The notes: generated by a model from the sequence alone, not told the origin. A DNA stretch of 29,764 nucleotides from CADEED01 sp036274075 (GCA_036274075.1 DASUGK010000011.1:1-29764); one strand, 5' to 3'; positions 17,661 through 25,670 are shown, numbered from the stretch's first letter. Program-made: numbers and translations.

Positions 17661-17903
17661 CTAGGGACTAATACGGACGACGATGTCGACGCTCTCTGTG
17701 TTGGGGTCGAACACGATCTCGGCCTCGCGCCGCTCGAGCTGGCGGCGCACCTGCAACACCTTGGTTTCGAAAGGCACGTCGCGCTCGCCGTAGTCCGTGC
17801 CCTCGCGCAGCACGAAGGACTCGATGACTCCCGTGAGCGCGTCGGACGACAGCTCGGTGTATGGCACGACGATGGGTGGCAGCGGGGTCGGGTCTTCGTT
17901 CAA
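17661..17903 (-). CDS. yheU: YheU family protein (UPF0270)
   Basis: This is an 80-residue protein hidden inside a longer open frame. Its core IESFVLREGTDYGERD is nearly identical to that of E. coli YheU, and VPYTELSSDALTGV matches the YheU N-terminus. The best start is TTG 17903, which overlaps the stop of the DoxX-like gene as TTGA and has AGGA about ten bases upstream. A GTG further in would remove part of the conserved N-terminus. The function of UPF0270 is unknown. The tail beyond FDPNTESVDIVV diverges from E. coli. Confidence 0.85.
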   Translation of the reverse strand: MNEDPTPLPPIVVPYTELSSDALTGVIESFVLREGTDYGERDVPFETKVLQVRRQLERREAEIVFDPNTESVDIVVRISP

Positions 17904-18622
17904 GTCGCGTGTTTCCTGATGAGCACCGCGGATCCGGCGAGGCCGCTGGACACCGCGAGCATGATCCATTCCTCGTGCTTCTCCGGGTTGGCGATCACGC
18001 GCGGCAGGTGCACCAGCACGGCGAACGAGCCCATCATAGCCGCATGCAGCGTGGCCGCGAGCCGGGCCTGGTAACCGGAGACCAGCGCGAGGCCGGCCGC
18101 CAAATGCCCGGCGCCCGTCGCCCACGCCCAGAACACCTGCGACGGCGGAATCCATGCCGGCACGAAGCTCGCGGTGAAATCGATGTAGTTGAAGTGTGCG
18201 AGCCCGAACACCAGCGCGCTCGCCCCGGCAAGCATCCGCGCGATCCGGCTGAGCGTCCCGCGCAGGGTACTGGCGCCGGTGGCGAACAGCGCCACGCCGC
18301 CCATGGCGAGGTAGGTGATCTCGGCGGGCGCATTCCAGGCGCCGATGTGTTGCCAGGAGGCGAACGCCCGCGGCAGGTGCAGCGCGATCACCCACAGGCC
18401 GAAGAACGCCGCGAGCAGCAGCGCACCCGCGCGCTCCCATTTGCGCGCCAGCAATGCCCCGCCGCCGATGAGCAGCAACGCCGCACTGACGAATGCCAGC
18501 GGCGTGCGCATGGCGATGCCCTTCGGCACCGGCTGCCATTGCAGCGCGAAATCCTGGTACACGATGCCGATGACGCCGAGCGCGATGGCGCCGAATGCAT
18601 AGAGCGCTGAGTGCTTGTTCAT
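17900..18622 (-). CDS. DoxX-like multi-pass membrane protein (paralog 2)
   Basis: The product has 240 residues from the ATG at 18622, giving MNKHSALYAFGAIALG. A GTG further upstream (18643) is possible but would overlap the DUF2474 gene. The hydrophobic segments and the motifs FALQWQPVPKG, GLAHFNYIDF, FWAWATGAGHLAAGLAL and LVHLPRVIANPEKHEEWIML mark it as a paralog of the 16863-17591 protein. It begins 5 bp after the DUF2474 stop, so it belongs to the bd oxidase transcript. A link to quinone or oxygen metabolism is therefore plausible, but no function is known. A perfect hairpin abuts the start codon. yheU is coupled to its end. Confidence 0.75.
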   Translation of the reverse strand: MNKHSALYAFGAIALGVIGIVYQDFALQWQPVPKGIAMRTPLAFVSAALLLIGGGALLARKWERAGALLLAAFFGLWVIALHLPRAFASWQHIGAWNAPAEITYLAMGGVALFATGASTLRGTLSRIARMLAGASALVFGLAHFNYIDFTASFVPAWIPPSQVFWAWATGAGHLAAGLALVSGYQARLAATLHAAMMGSFAVLVHLPRVIANPEKHEEWIMLAVSSGLAGSAVLIRKHAT

Positions 18623-18641
18623 GGTGGCTATCTTAGCCACC
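18623..18641 (-). promoter_or_regulatory. Perfect 8-bp hairpin touching a start codon
   Basis: GGTGGCTA and TAGCCACC pair perfectly around a 3-base loop. On the minus strand the hairpin contains the last codons and the TAG stop of the DUF2474 gene, and its second arm ends directly before the ATG of the DoxX-like gene. No Shine-Dalgarno sequence is visible for that ATG. A ribosome finishing DUF2474 would melt the structure, so a coupling switch is a reasonable inference. Confidence 0.6.
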
Positions 18642-18741
18642 ACCTCAGCACCAGGCTAACTACCCAGAGAAGGGACACGCCCGCGGCCCAGATGAGGGCC
18701 ATCCAGCCGAGGCGCCGCGCGAACGAGGCCTGCGGCTTCAA
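18628..18741 (-). CDS. DUF2474 small membrane subunit of the bd-type oxidase
   Basis: This 37-residue protein is too short for routine gene calling. After a basic start (KPQASFARRLGW) it has one transmembrane helix, MALIWAAGVSLLWVVSLVLRWW. Size, RRLGW motif and position right after cydB fit the DUF2474 family. These are companions of cyanide-insensitive-type bd oxidases, comparable in place to CydX of the E. coli enzyme. The start is TTG 18741, overlapping the cydB stop as TTGA, with GAGGG six bases upstream. Confidence 0.85.
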   Translation of the reverse strand: MKPQASFARRLGWMALIWAAGVSLLWVVSLVLRWWLR

Positions 18742-19745
18742 TGGTAGCCCTCGTGCGCCACCTTCCCGCGGAACACCCAGTACGACCACGCGGTGTACGC
18801 GAGGATCACCGGGATCAGCAGCGCCGCGCCCACCAGCATGAAGGCCTGGCTCGAGGGCGGCGCCGCCGCCATCTGCAGCGTGATGCTGTTGGGCACGAGG
18901 TACGGGAACATGCTGATGCCGAGCCCCACGTACGACAGGCCGAACACCGCCAGCGTCAGCACGAAGGGCGCGAGCTCGTAGTTGCGCCGCAGGCTGCGGA
19001 TGAAACGCCAGGTGAGGATGGCGATCACCAGCGGCACCTGCGCCGTGAACAACACGCGCGGCATGCTGAACCAGCGCTCGAAGTACTGGTTGCCGAGGAA
19101 CGGCGTCGCGAGGCTCACCGCGAGGATGGCCGCGAGCGTGAGCGGCGCGAGGATGCGCATCAGGCGGCGCGCATGGGCCTGCGTCTCCCCTTCCGTCTTC
19201 CAGTTGAGCCAGCAGGCCCCTAACAAGCTGTAGCCCGCCACGACGCCGGCGCCGGTGAGCAGGCTGAAGGGCGTGAGCCAGTCCCACCAGCCGCCCGCGT
19301 AGGCACGGCCCTCGACCTGCACGCCCTGCAGCAGCGCACCCAGCATGATGCCCTGCATGAAGGCCGCGACGAACGAGCCGCCCGTGAAGGCGTAGTCCCA
19401 GAAGGCGCGGTGCCCCGGATCGCGCCAGCGGAACTCGAAGGCCACGCCGCGGAACACCAGCGCCAGCAGCATGGCGACCAGCGGTGCGTACAGGGCGGAC
19501 ATGATCACGGCATAGGCCAGCGGAAACGCGGCCAGCAATCCGCCGCCGCCGAGCACCAGCCAGGTCTCGTTGCCGTCCCACACCGGCGCGATGGAATTCA
19601 TGGCGGTGTCGCGTTCCTTGCCGACGCCAAACACGGGAAACAGGATGCCGATGCCGAGATCGAAGCCGTCCATGACCACGTACATGAACACGGCAAAGGC
19701 CAGCAGCGCGGCCCAGACCAGCGTGAGCAGCGTCGTGTCAGCCAT
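18738..19745 (-). CDS. cydB: Cytochrome bd-type quinol oxidase subunit II
   Basis: Subunit II of the heme-containing bd-type oxidase in the inner membrane. The product is 335 residues from the ATG at 19745; a longer frame would add a basic, non-family stretch. It has about nine transmembrane helices, with VVMDGFDLGIGILFP near the N-terminus and IAPVWDGNETWLVLGGG around residues 55-70, both diagnostic of CydB/CioB. It overlaps cydA by 8 bp and the DUF2474 gene by 4 bp, so the three are translated together. Confidence 0.96.
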   Translation of the reverse strand: MADTTLLTLVWAALLAFAVFMYVVMDGFDLGIGILFPVFGVGKERDTAMNSIAPVWDGNETWLVLGGGGLLAAFPLAYAVIMSALYAPLVAMLLALVFRGVAFEFRWRDPGHRAFWDYAFTGGSFVAAFMQGIMLGALLQGVQVEGRAYAGGWWDWLTPFSLLTGAGVVAGYSLLGACWLNWKTEGETQAHARRLMRILAPLTLAAILAVSLATPFLGNQYFERWFSMPRVLFTAQVPLVIAILTWRFIRSLRRNYELAPFVLTLAVFGLSYVGLGISMFPYLVPNSITLQMAAAPPSSQAFMLVGAALLIPVILAYTAWSYWVFRGKVAHEGYH

Positions 19746-21162
19746 GCGGCGTCTCCCGCCCGGCGGCGCCCGTGGCCAGCGCCGGCGCAGGTGTGATGCC
19801 GGCGGCATGCGCCGGCGTGTTGTCGGGCTCGGGTTCCTGCGGCTGCGGCGCGCGTGACATGAGCTTGAGCAGGTACCAGCTGCCCATGCCGAACACGGCG
19901 AAATACACGACCACGAAGGCCACCAGCGACGCGCCCACGGCCGGCGCCGCGAGTGGCGACGCGGATTCGGCCGTGCGCATCAGACCGTAGACGGTGAAGG
20001 GCTGGCGCCCCACCTCGGTGGTGATCCAGCCCGCGATCACGGCGATGAATCCCGCCGGCCCCATGAGCACCGCGAAACGCTTGAGCGAATTCCAGTCGTA
20101 GAGTTTTCCGCGGGCGCGCGCCAGCAGGCTCCAGGCGCCGAGCGCGAGCATCAGGAAGCCCAGCCCCACCATCACGCGGAACGACCAGAACACCACTTCC
20201 ACGGGCGGCCGGTTCTCCGGGGCGATGGTGTCGAGGCCGGCCAGCGGCGCATCCAGATCGTGCTTGAGGATCAGCGACGACAGCCGCGGCACTTCGATCG
20301 AATGCGCCATGGTCTGGGTCTCGTCATCGGGAATGCCGAACAGGACCAGCGGCGCGCCCTCGGCGTGGCTCTGGAAGTGACCTTCCATGGCCATCACTTT
20401 CGCGGGCTGGTGCTCGAGCGTGTTGAGACCGTGCAAGTCGCCGACGAACACCTGCACCGGGGCGACCAGCGCAGCCATCCACATCGCCATGGAGAACATC
20501 GTGCGCGCGTGCTCCTGCTTCGCGTCACGCAACAGGTGCCACGCGCCTGCCGCGCCCACCACCAGCGAGGTGGTTAGATAGGCAGCGATTACCGTATGCA
20601 CCAGGCGATACGGAAAGCTCGGGTTGAAGATGATGGGCAACCAGCCGGCCGCGGGCACGAACTGCCCGTCGGCGTTGAGCTCATGCCCGGTGGGCGTCTG
20701 CATCCAGCTGTTGACGCTCAGGATCCAGAACGCGGAGATGAAGGTGCCGATGGCCACCATGAGCGTGGCGAAGAAGTGCAGGTTCCTGCCCACCTTCTTC
20801 ATGCCAAACAACATCACGCCGAGGAAACCCGCCTCGAGGAAGAACGCGGTGAGAACCTCGTAGGCCATGAGCGGCCCGATCACCGGGCCCGCGCGATCGG
20901 AGAACACCGCCCAGTTGGTGCCGAATTGATAGGACATGACGATGCCCGACACCACGCCCATGGCGAACACCACGGCGAAGATCTTCAACCAGTACTTGTA
21001 CAGGTCGAGGTAGTGCGCCTTGCCGGTCTTCAGCCACAGGCCTTCGAGTACCGCGAGGTAACTCGCGAGCCCGATGGAGAAAGCGGGAAAGATGAAATGG
21101 AAGCTGACCGTGAATCCGAACTGGAGGCGCGCCAGTAGCAAGGCGTCGGCGTCATGGAACAT
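19738..21162 (-). CDS. cydA: Cytochrome bd-type quinol oxidase subunit I (CIO type)
   Basis: Subunit I binds the hemes and quinol and reduces oxygen to water with little or no cyanide sensitivity in the CIO group. The 474 residues are shorter than E. coli CydA because the Q-loop is short, as in CioA. Heme ligands are His22 (SFHFIFPAFSIG), His189 and Met331. Glu102 and Glu110 fit the proton-channel pair, and Lys255/Glu260 fit the quinol site. The motif usually read as GRQPW is GRQPF here (Phe389), an odd substitution. The C-terminal 50 residues are a Pro/Ala-rich tail. I could not identify the promoter by eye. Confidence 0.95.
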   Translation of the reverse strand: MFHDADALLLARLQFGFTVSFHFIFPAFSIGLASYLAVLEGLWLKTGKAHYLDLYKYWLKIFAVVFAMGVVSGIVMSYQFGTNWAVFSDRAGPVIGPLMAYEVLTAFFLEAGFLGVMLFGMKKVGRNLHFFATLMVAIGTFISAFWILSVNSWMQTPTGHELNADGQFVPAAGWLPIIFNPSFPYRLVHTVIAAYLTTSLVVGAAGAWHLLRDAKQEHARTMFSMAMWMAALVAPVQVFVGDLHGLNTLEHQPAKVMAMEGHFQSHAEGAPLVLFGIPDDETQTMAHSIEVPRLSSLILKHDLDAPLAGLDTIAPENRPPVEVVFWSFRVMVGLGFLMLALGAWSLLARARGKLYDWNSLKRFAVLMGPAGFIAVIAGWITTEVGRQPFTVYGLMRTAESASPLAAPAVGASLVAFVVVYFAVFGMGSWYLLKLMSRAPQPQEPEPDNTPAHAAGITPAPALATGAAGRETPHG

Positions 21163-21213
21163 GGGCGAGAGTCTACGCCCGCGCGGTCACACCTGAAGTG
21201 GTAGCATTGCGAC

Positions 21214-21242
21214 GCATGCAGTCGGAGGATTCCGCTGCATGC
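21214..21242. terminator. Hairpin between the DUF2799 lipoprotein gene and cydA
   Basis: GCATGCAG and CTGCATGC pair, extended by CGGA/TCCG after a single bulged T, with a GGAT loop: 12 bp in all. It lies 6 bp past the lipoprotein stop and about 50 bp before the cydA start. That suits a terminator for the former. No T-run follows on the minus strand, so it may be Rho-dependent or act in the leader of cydA. Confidence 0.5.
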
Positions 21243-21248
21243 GGTGCG

Positions 21249-21890
21249 TCACTCGACGTATCTCAGTGTCGAGCGATATTCGTCCAGCTCCTGCTGGTAC
21301 ATCTGCAGGTCGCTTTCCAGCTGCGGCAACTGCGCCTTGATCTCGCCCTTGCGCTCCGCCATGTGCTTGGTGTCGATGACCAGCTGCGCGCGTTCTTCCT
21401 TGGTCAGCGAGGAGTCCATGACGCGCGCCGCCGCCGTCACCATGTTGGCTTCGAGCTGTTCCGACTCGGCCTTCATGCTGGCGATCTGGCTGGCGGTGCT
21501 GTTGACGCGCGAGCGCAGCGAGTAGAGCTGGCGCCCCGACTCATAGGCTTCCATGAAGGGGCCGTCGAGTCCCGCCGGGCACACGCCGTCGTAACCGCGG
21601 CCGCGCGCGCCGACGCGAAATCCATTGATCGGTTTGCAGAATTCCTCGAGGCCCTGTTCGCGGCCTTCCTGGTACCGGGCGAGATCCGGCGTGATGCCGT
21701 GCTTGGCGCAGGACTTGCGGTAGTCGCCGATGCGATCCCCCGAGTAGCCGCTCACGCCGTCCTCGTAGCCGACGGTCCGCCAGTCGGCGGCCACGCATTC
21801 CTTGGCGCTCATCGTCGAACAGCCGGACAGCGTCGCCAGGGTGGCGAGCAGGCCGGTGGTAACCAGTAATTTCATAGTGGAAGAACGCAT
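21249..21890 (-). CDS. DUF2799 lipoprotein with coiled-coil tail
   Basis: The product is 213 residues with a signal peptide and lipobox LSGC (around residue 24). The middle (ADWRTVGYEDGVSGYSGDRIGDYRKSC, then GREQGLEEFC and GARGRGYDGVCP) matches DUF2799, a cell-envelope family without known function. The last 90 residues are a heptad-like helix rich in Glu, Gln and Leu. The start is the ATG at 21890, with GAAGG about six bases upstream; an internal ATG five codons later lacks a ribosome site. It is transcribed alone, between an inferred terminator hairpin at 21931-21953 and cydA. Confidence 0.8.
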   Translation of the reverse strand: MRSSTMKLLVTTGLLATLATLSGCSTMSAKECVAADWRTVGYEDGVSGYSGDRIGDYRKSCAKHGITPDLARYQEGREQGLEEFCKPINGFRVGARGRGYDGVCPAGLDGPFMEAYESGRQLYSLRSRVNSTASQIASMKAESEQLEANMVTAAARVMDSSLTKEERAQLVIDTKHMAERKGEIKAQLPQLESDLQMYQQELDEYRSTLRYVE

Positions 21891-21930
21891 ACCCGCCTTC
21901 GTGCGCGAGTGGACCTGCGTTCAAGTTATC

Positions 21931-21953
21931 CACGCCCGGTTGAACCGGGCGTG
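21931..21953 (-). terminator. Terminator-like hairpin after the FAD oxidase gene
   Basis: CACGCCCGG and CCGGGCGTG pair perfectly around TTGAA. The hairpin lies 7 bp past the stop of the FAD-linked oxidase gene (minus strand). The sequence after it (GATAACTT) is only weakly T-rich, so it is a moderate candidate. Confidence 0.6.
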
Positions 21954-21960
21954 AACAGCT

Positions 21961-23541
21961 TCACAGCTTGTAAGGAAAGGCGCTGTTAGGGCGCCGTTCA
22001 GGCTGGCTCGGGGTCTCGGCGCGCGCGGTGGACTGGCTGCGCGCCTTCGGCGCCACGTTCGCATTCAGGCGGAACAGGTTGTCGGGATCGTATTTGGTCT
22101 TGAGGTCGACCAGGCGCGCGTAGTTGTCGCCGTAGGTGGTGCGCAGGCGCGCGGCGTCGTCCACGTTGTATTCGTTGACGTAGAACCCGCGCGTGTGCGG
22201 CTCGATGGTCTTCCAGGTGGCGCGCTGCCATTCGCCCACCGCGTCGCTCAGCGCGGGATCGTCCCAGACCGACAGCAGGAACAGGTTGTGCTGGATGCGC
22301 CGCTGGGCGAAGGCCGTGGCCTCGGGCTTTACGCGCGCGATGGCGCCGCCCGCGTGCTGCGTGCTCACGCCCTGCACCACCGGCAGTTTCGCGTCCGCGA
22401 CGGCGGAGACCATGGCGTCGATGAGCGCAGGATTCGTGCCGTGCACGAACCCGCCCTTGATGTAGTACTTGTGGCCGTGGGCGGTGTTCGCGTCGGCCGA
22501 CTGCTGCAACTTCACGTACGGCGCCTCGACCACTTCGTCGCGGACCGGCTTGCGGATCATGCGCAATGGCGCGAGCACCTTGTCGGCGGACTTGCGATCG
22601 CCGGAATAACAGACGGTCACCGCGAGAAAACGCACGTCGTTGGGAAGCCGGATCAACTGCAGGTCGAGGTACAACTCGTCCGGCACGTCCGCGTACGAAT
22701 CGAACAGGTGCTGGATGACGGCCGGCGCGTCTTCGAAGGAATACGTGATGTCGCCGCCCACCATGATGGGATCGACGGGATGGAGCTGGAACTCGAACGA
22801 CGTGGCCACGCCGAAGTTGCCGCCGCCGCCGCGCAGTCCCCAGAACAGGTCCTTGTCCTGCTGGCTGCTCGCGGTGTGGAACTTGCCATCCGCGGTGACC
22901 ACGTCGATGGCGCGCACGTTGTCGCAGGACAGCCCGAAGCGCCGCCCGAGCCGGCCGAAACCGCCGCCCAGAGTGAGTCCGCCCACACCGGTGTGCGAGA
23001 CCGTGCCGGCGGTGGTCGCGAGCCCGTGCGCCAGTGCCTCGCGATCCAGAGCTCCGAGCAGCGCGCCGCCTTCGATGGTGGCGATGCGCTTGACCGGATC
23101 GACGCGCGCGCCGTTCATCTGCGACAGGTCGATCATCAGGCCCTTGTCGCACACCGACTGGCCCGAGAGGCTGTGGCCGCCGCCGCGCACCGACACCAGC
23201 AACCGGTGGCCGGCGCCGAACTTCACCGCTTCCATGACGTCGGCCGGGCCGCTGCAACGCGCGATGAGGGCCGGATGCCGGTCGAAGGCGCCGTTCCACG
23301 CGTGCCGGGCGGTTTCGTAGCCGACGCTGTCGCGCAACAGCAGCTCGCCGCGCAGCCGCGCCGCGAAGTCCTTGACGTCCGCGCCCTTGAGCAGGATCTC
23401 CCTGCGGTCGCCGGTGACGGCCTCGACGTCGTTGATGGAGCCGAGTTCGCTCGCGGCCAGCAACCTCCCGCCGGGAACCAGGGCGGCGGGTATGGTGGCC
23501 AATGTGGACTGCAGGAATTGGCGGCGCTTGATGACGCTCAT
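21961..23541 (-). CDS. Tat-exported FAD-linked oxidase (BBE-like)
   Basis: This is a flavin oxidase or dehydrogenase of the vanillyl-alcohol oxidase / berberine-bridge type. It has 526 residues with a Tat-type start MSVIKRRQFLQSTLATIP. The FAD-binding region has SVRGGGHSLSG, with His123 as the likely covalent 8-alpha-histidyl attachment, then GGLTLGGGFGRLGRRFGLSCDN. The C-terminal BBE motif NYARLVDLKTKYDPDNLFRLN confirms the family. The second covalent cysteine of the bicovalent enzymes appears absent (GTVSHTGVGG at that place). The substrate is unknown; sugars, alcohols or secondary metabolites are typical. It starts with a good GGGGGAA ribosome site and stands alone. Confidence 0.9.
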   Translation of the reverse strand: MSVIKRRQFLQSTLATIPAALVPGGRLLAASELGSINDVEAVTGDRREILLKGADVKDFAARLRGELLLRDSVGYETARHAWNGAFDRHPALIARCSGPADVMEAVKFGAGHRLLVSVRGGGHSLSGQSVCDKGLMIDLSQMNGARVDPVKRIATIEGGALLGALDREALAHGLATTAGTVSHTGVGGLTLGGGFGRLGRRFGLSCDNVRAIDVVTADGKFHTASSQQDKDLFWGLRGGGGNFGVATSFEFQLHPVDPIMVGGDITYSFEDAPAVIQHLFDSYADVPDELYLDLQLIRLPNDVRFLAVTVCYSGDRKSADKVLAPLRMIRKPVRDEVVEAPYVKLQQSADANTAHGHKYYIKGGFVHGTNPALIDAMVSAVADAKLPVVQGVSTQHAGGAIARVKPEATAFAQRRIQHNLFLLSVWDDPALSDAVGEWQRATWKTIEPHTRGFYVNEYNVDDAARLRTTYGDNYARLVDLKTKYDPDNLFRLNANVAPKARSQSTARAETPSQPERRPNSAFPYKL

Positions 23542-23612
23542 GTTATTTCCCCCGTGTTGCGCGCTACGTTAACACCGATCGGCGTCACGGGCGCGTGCTG
23601 CGTTGCGAGGGA

Positions 23613-23924
23613 TCAGGTCCGCGGCAACAGCGCGCGCAGCCGCGCGATTTCTTCCTCCAGCGTGCGCACGCGGTCGAGCAGGCGGAGCGCGACGCCCAGG
23701 CCCGCCATGTCGAGCTCGAGCTCGTCGCGCAGCCGGCACGCGGTGCGCGCCACGCTGATCACGCGGGCGCTGAAGACGTAGTCGGCGCCCTGCACTTCGC
23801 GCACCGGGATCGCGCCACCGTGTACCAGCTCGAGCAACTCGTCGCGCGTGAGTCCGGACACCTCCACCAGCTCCGGCAGACTAACTACCCGCTGCTCGTC
23901 CAGCCACAACACCTCGGTTTCCAT
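23613..23924 (-). CDS. cbpM: CbpM, modulator of CbpA
   Basis: CbpM binds the J-domain of CbpA and inhibits it. The 103-residue product starts METEVLWLDEQRVVSLPELVEVSGLTRDELLELV, a MerR-like helix-turn-helix fold. A coiled-coil tail (RLLDRVRTLEEEIARLRALL) follows. Its ATG at 23924 shares ATGA with the cbpA stop, so the two are coupled. The length and the pairing with cbpA fit E. coli cbpAM. Confidence 0.9.
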   Translation of the reverse strand: METEVLWLDEQRVVSLPELVEVSGLTRDELLELVHGGAIPVREVQGADYVFSARVISVARTACRLRDELELDMAGLGVALRLLDRVRTLEEEIARLRALLPRT

Positions 23925-24868
23925 CACTTGCCCTCCGCGAAATGCAGGCGCGGGTCGAAGGACGAGCCCTCCTTGAGGCTGGTGAACAGCTCGCGCTCGC
24001 GCTCCGACAGCTGCGGCGGCACCACGATCTGCGCCACCGCGTAGAGATCGCCGGCGCCACCGCGCGGTTTCGGCAGGCCGCGCCCGCCGAGCCGCAGCTT
24101 TTGTCCCGACGAGGTGCCCGCGGGCACCTTGAGGTTCACCGCGCCGCCGAGCGTGGGCACTTCCACGGAAGCGCCCAGCGCCGCCTCCCACGGGGCCAGC
24201 GGCAGGTCCACGAACAGATCGTGCCCGGTGGCGCGATACAGCCGGTGTGGTTTCAGGGTGATGTCGAGATACAGGTCGCCGGCGCGCCCGCCGTTCAATC
24301 CCTTGCCGCCCTTGCCGGGCAGGCGCAGGCGCTGCCCATCGACCGCGCCCGGCGGAATGCGCGCCTTCACCGGGTGCGGAACGCGGCGCAGCCGCCCCGA
24401 GGCATCGTATTCGGGCATGGACAGTTGCAGCTCGAGCGTGGTGCCGTGATAGGCGTCCTCGATGCCGATCTCCACCGGCACTTCGAAGTCCTGGCCGGGC
24501 ATGGCGACGTTTTCGCGAAAGCGCGCGCCGCCCCCGCCGTCTGCGCCGAAGCGCGAGAACAGGTCGGCGAAATCGACGTCATCGAATGAAAAGGACTGGC
24601 CGCCCGCATGCTGGCGAGCCCAGTCGGGGGGCGGCCGGAACTCCTCGCCCTGCGGACGCGCGCCGAGAGCATCGTAGGCCGCGCGTTTCTCCGGGTCCTT
24701 GAGCGTGGCGTAGGCCTCGGCGATCTGCTTGAACCGCTCCTCGGCCCCGGGCTCCTTCGAGACATCCGGATGGTGTTTCTGCGCCAGCCTGCGATAGGCC
24801 TTCTTGATCTCCTCCTGCGAAGCGCCGCGCTCGACGCCGAGCGCGGCGTAATAGTCGCTGTATTTCAT
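23924..24868 (-). CDS. cbpA: CbpA, curved-DNA-binding DnaJ-class co-chaperone
   Basis: The protein has 314 residues. The J-domain (1-70) carries the HPD motif (33-35) in AQKHHPDVSKEP, needed to stimulate DnaK ATPase. A short linker with GGQSFSFDDVDFADLFSRFG follows, then two C-terminal substrate-binding domains (from about residue 120; IPPGAVDGQRLRLPGKG and VPAGTSSGQKLRLGGRG). It lacks the DnaJ zinc finger, as CbpA does. It lies 10 bp after the DUF4412 gene with GGAG upstream, and is coupled to cbpM. Confidence 0.94.
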   Translation of the reverse strand: MKYSDYYAALGVERGASQEEIKKAYRRLAQKHHPDVSKEPGAEERFKQIAEAYATLKDPEKRAAYDALGARPQGEEFRPPPDWARQHAGGQSFSFDDVDFADLFSRFGADGGGGARFRENVAMPGQDFEVPVEIGIEDAYHGTTLELQLSMPEYDASGRLRRVPHPVKARIPPGAVDGQRLRLPGKGGKGLNGGRAGDLYLDITLKPHRLYRATGHDLFVDLPLAPWEAALGASVEVPTLGGAVNLKVPAGTSSGQKLRLGGRGLPKPRGGAGDLYAVAQIVVPPQLSERERELFTSLKEGSSFDPRLHFAEGK

Positions 24869-24878
24869 CTGGCTCCGT

Positions 24879-25670
24879 TCATCGCCCCGGCCCCATGGGT
24901 TTCACCTTGTAGCCGGCGGGAATTTCGAACATGGAGGCCGGAACGGCTTCCTCGCGCCAGGTCTTCACGAGGGTCTCCTCCTCGCCGAGTTTGCCGTTCT
25001 CGTAGACACGGCGGCGCACGGGAACCCCGTTCGCCTTCACCTGGGCGCTGAACTCGCCGGCCATCATGCCGGCCAACATGGGGACGGATTTCGCCATTTC
25101 TTCGAACGAGCGCGCAAAGGTGGCGAAAACCTTCTGCAGGTCTTCCGTGCCCGGCATCGCCGAGTACGGAACCACGCAGATCTGCTCGTCGAGCTCGCCG
25201 TTGCGCGTGACGTCCCACAGCTTGCAGGCGCGTCCGTCGACCTTGTCCGACTTTCCCGTGTCCTTCACGTCGACGATCCACTGCTGCTCGCCGCCATGCA
25301 ATATGGCGGCGGCCGCGGGGCCCATCTGCTGCTCGACCTGCGCGCGTTGCTCCGGCGGCAGCTTGGCGAGCTGCTCCTTCATCTGGGCCATGCCCTCGTT
25401 GAGGTTCCTGGCGAGCTGCTCCATGGTGGCCTTGTCGAACACCACGTAGGTCTTGTCGCTGTCGTCGACGATGTAGAGCGTGCCGCCCTTGATGATGGTG
25501 GCCCGACCATCGGCATCCACGATGCGGCCATTGCCGCCCTGCACGTACATCTTCTGCTTGAGCTTGGAGGTGTTGGTAGTCAGGTTGTGGTCGAATAGTT
25601 CGGCGTAGACCCCGGCTGATGCGGTGTGCGCGGCCAGCAGGCCCACCGCAATCGTGGCGATGCGTTTCAT
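24879..25670 (-). CDS. Periplasmic DUF4412 protein
   Basis: From the ATG at 25670 (GGGGAA upstream) the product is 263 residues with a clean signal peptide ending HTASA. The start further upstream in the same frame adds a region without a ribosome site. The mature part fits DUF4412: KLKQKMYVQGGNGRIVDADG, TLYIVDDSDKTYVVFDKATMEQL, and a VSF-free C-terminus ending in FEIPAGYKV. The mid-region, with Glu/Gln-rich helices (AQMKEQLAKLPPEQRAQVEQQM), is an unusual insertion. The function is unknown. It is first in a set with cbpA and cbpM, the stop lying 10 bp before cbpA. Confidence 0.75.
   Translation of the reverse strand: MKRIATIAVGLLAAHTASAGVYAELFDHNLTTNTSKLKQKMYVQGGNGRIVDADGRATIIKGGTLYIVDDSDKTYVVFDKATMEQLARNLNEGMAQMKEQLAKLPPEQRAQVEQQMGPAAAAILHGGEQQWIVDVKDTGKSDKVDGRACKLWDVTRNGELDEQICVVPYSAMPGTEDLQKVFATFARSFEEMAKSVPMLAGMMAGEFSAQVKANGVPVRRRVYENGKLGEEETLVKTWREEAVPASMFEIPAGYKVKPMGPGR

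Noticed and set aside
21961..23541. Bicovalent flavin attachment in the FAD oxidase
   Set aside because: The His is present, but the place of the second, cysteinyl attachment reads GTVSHTGVGG without Cys.
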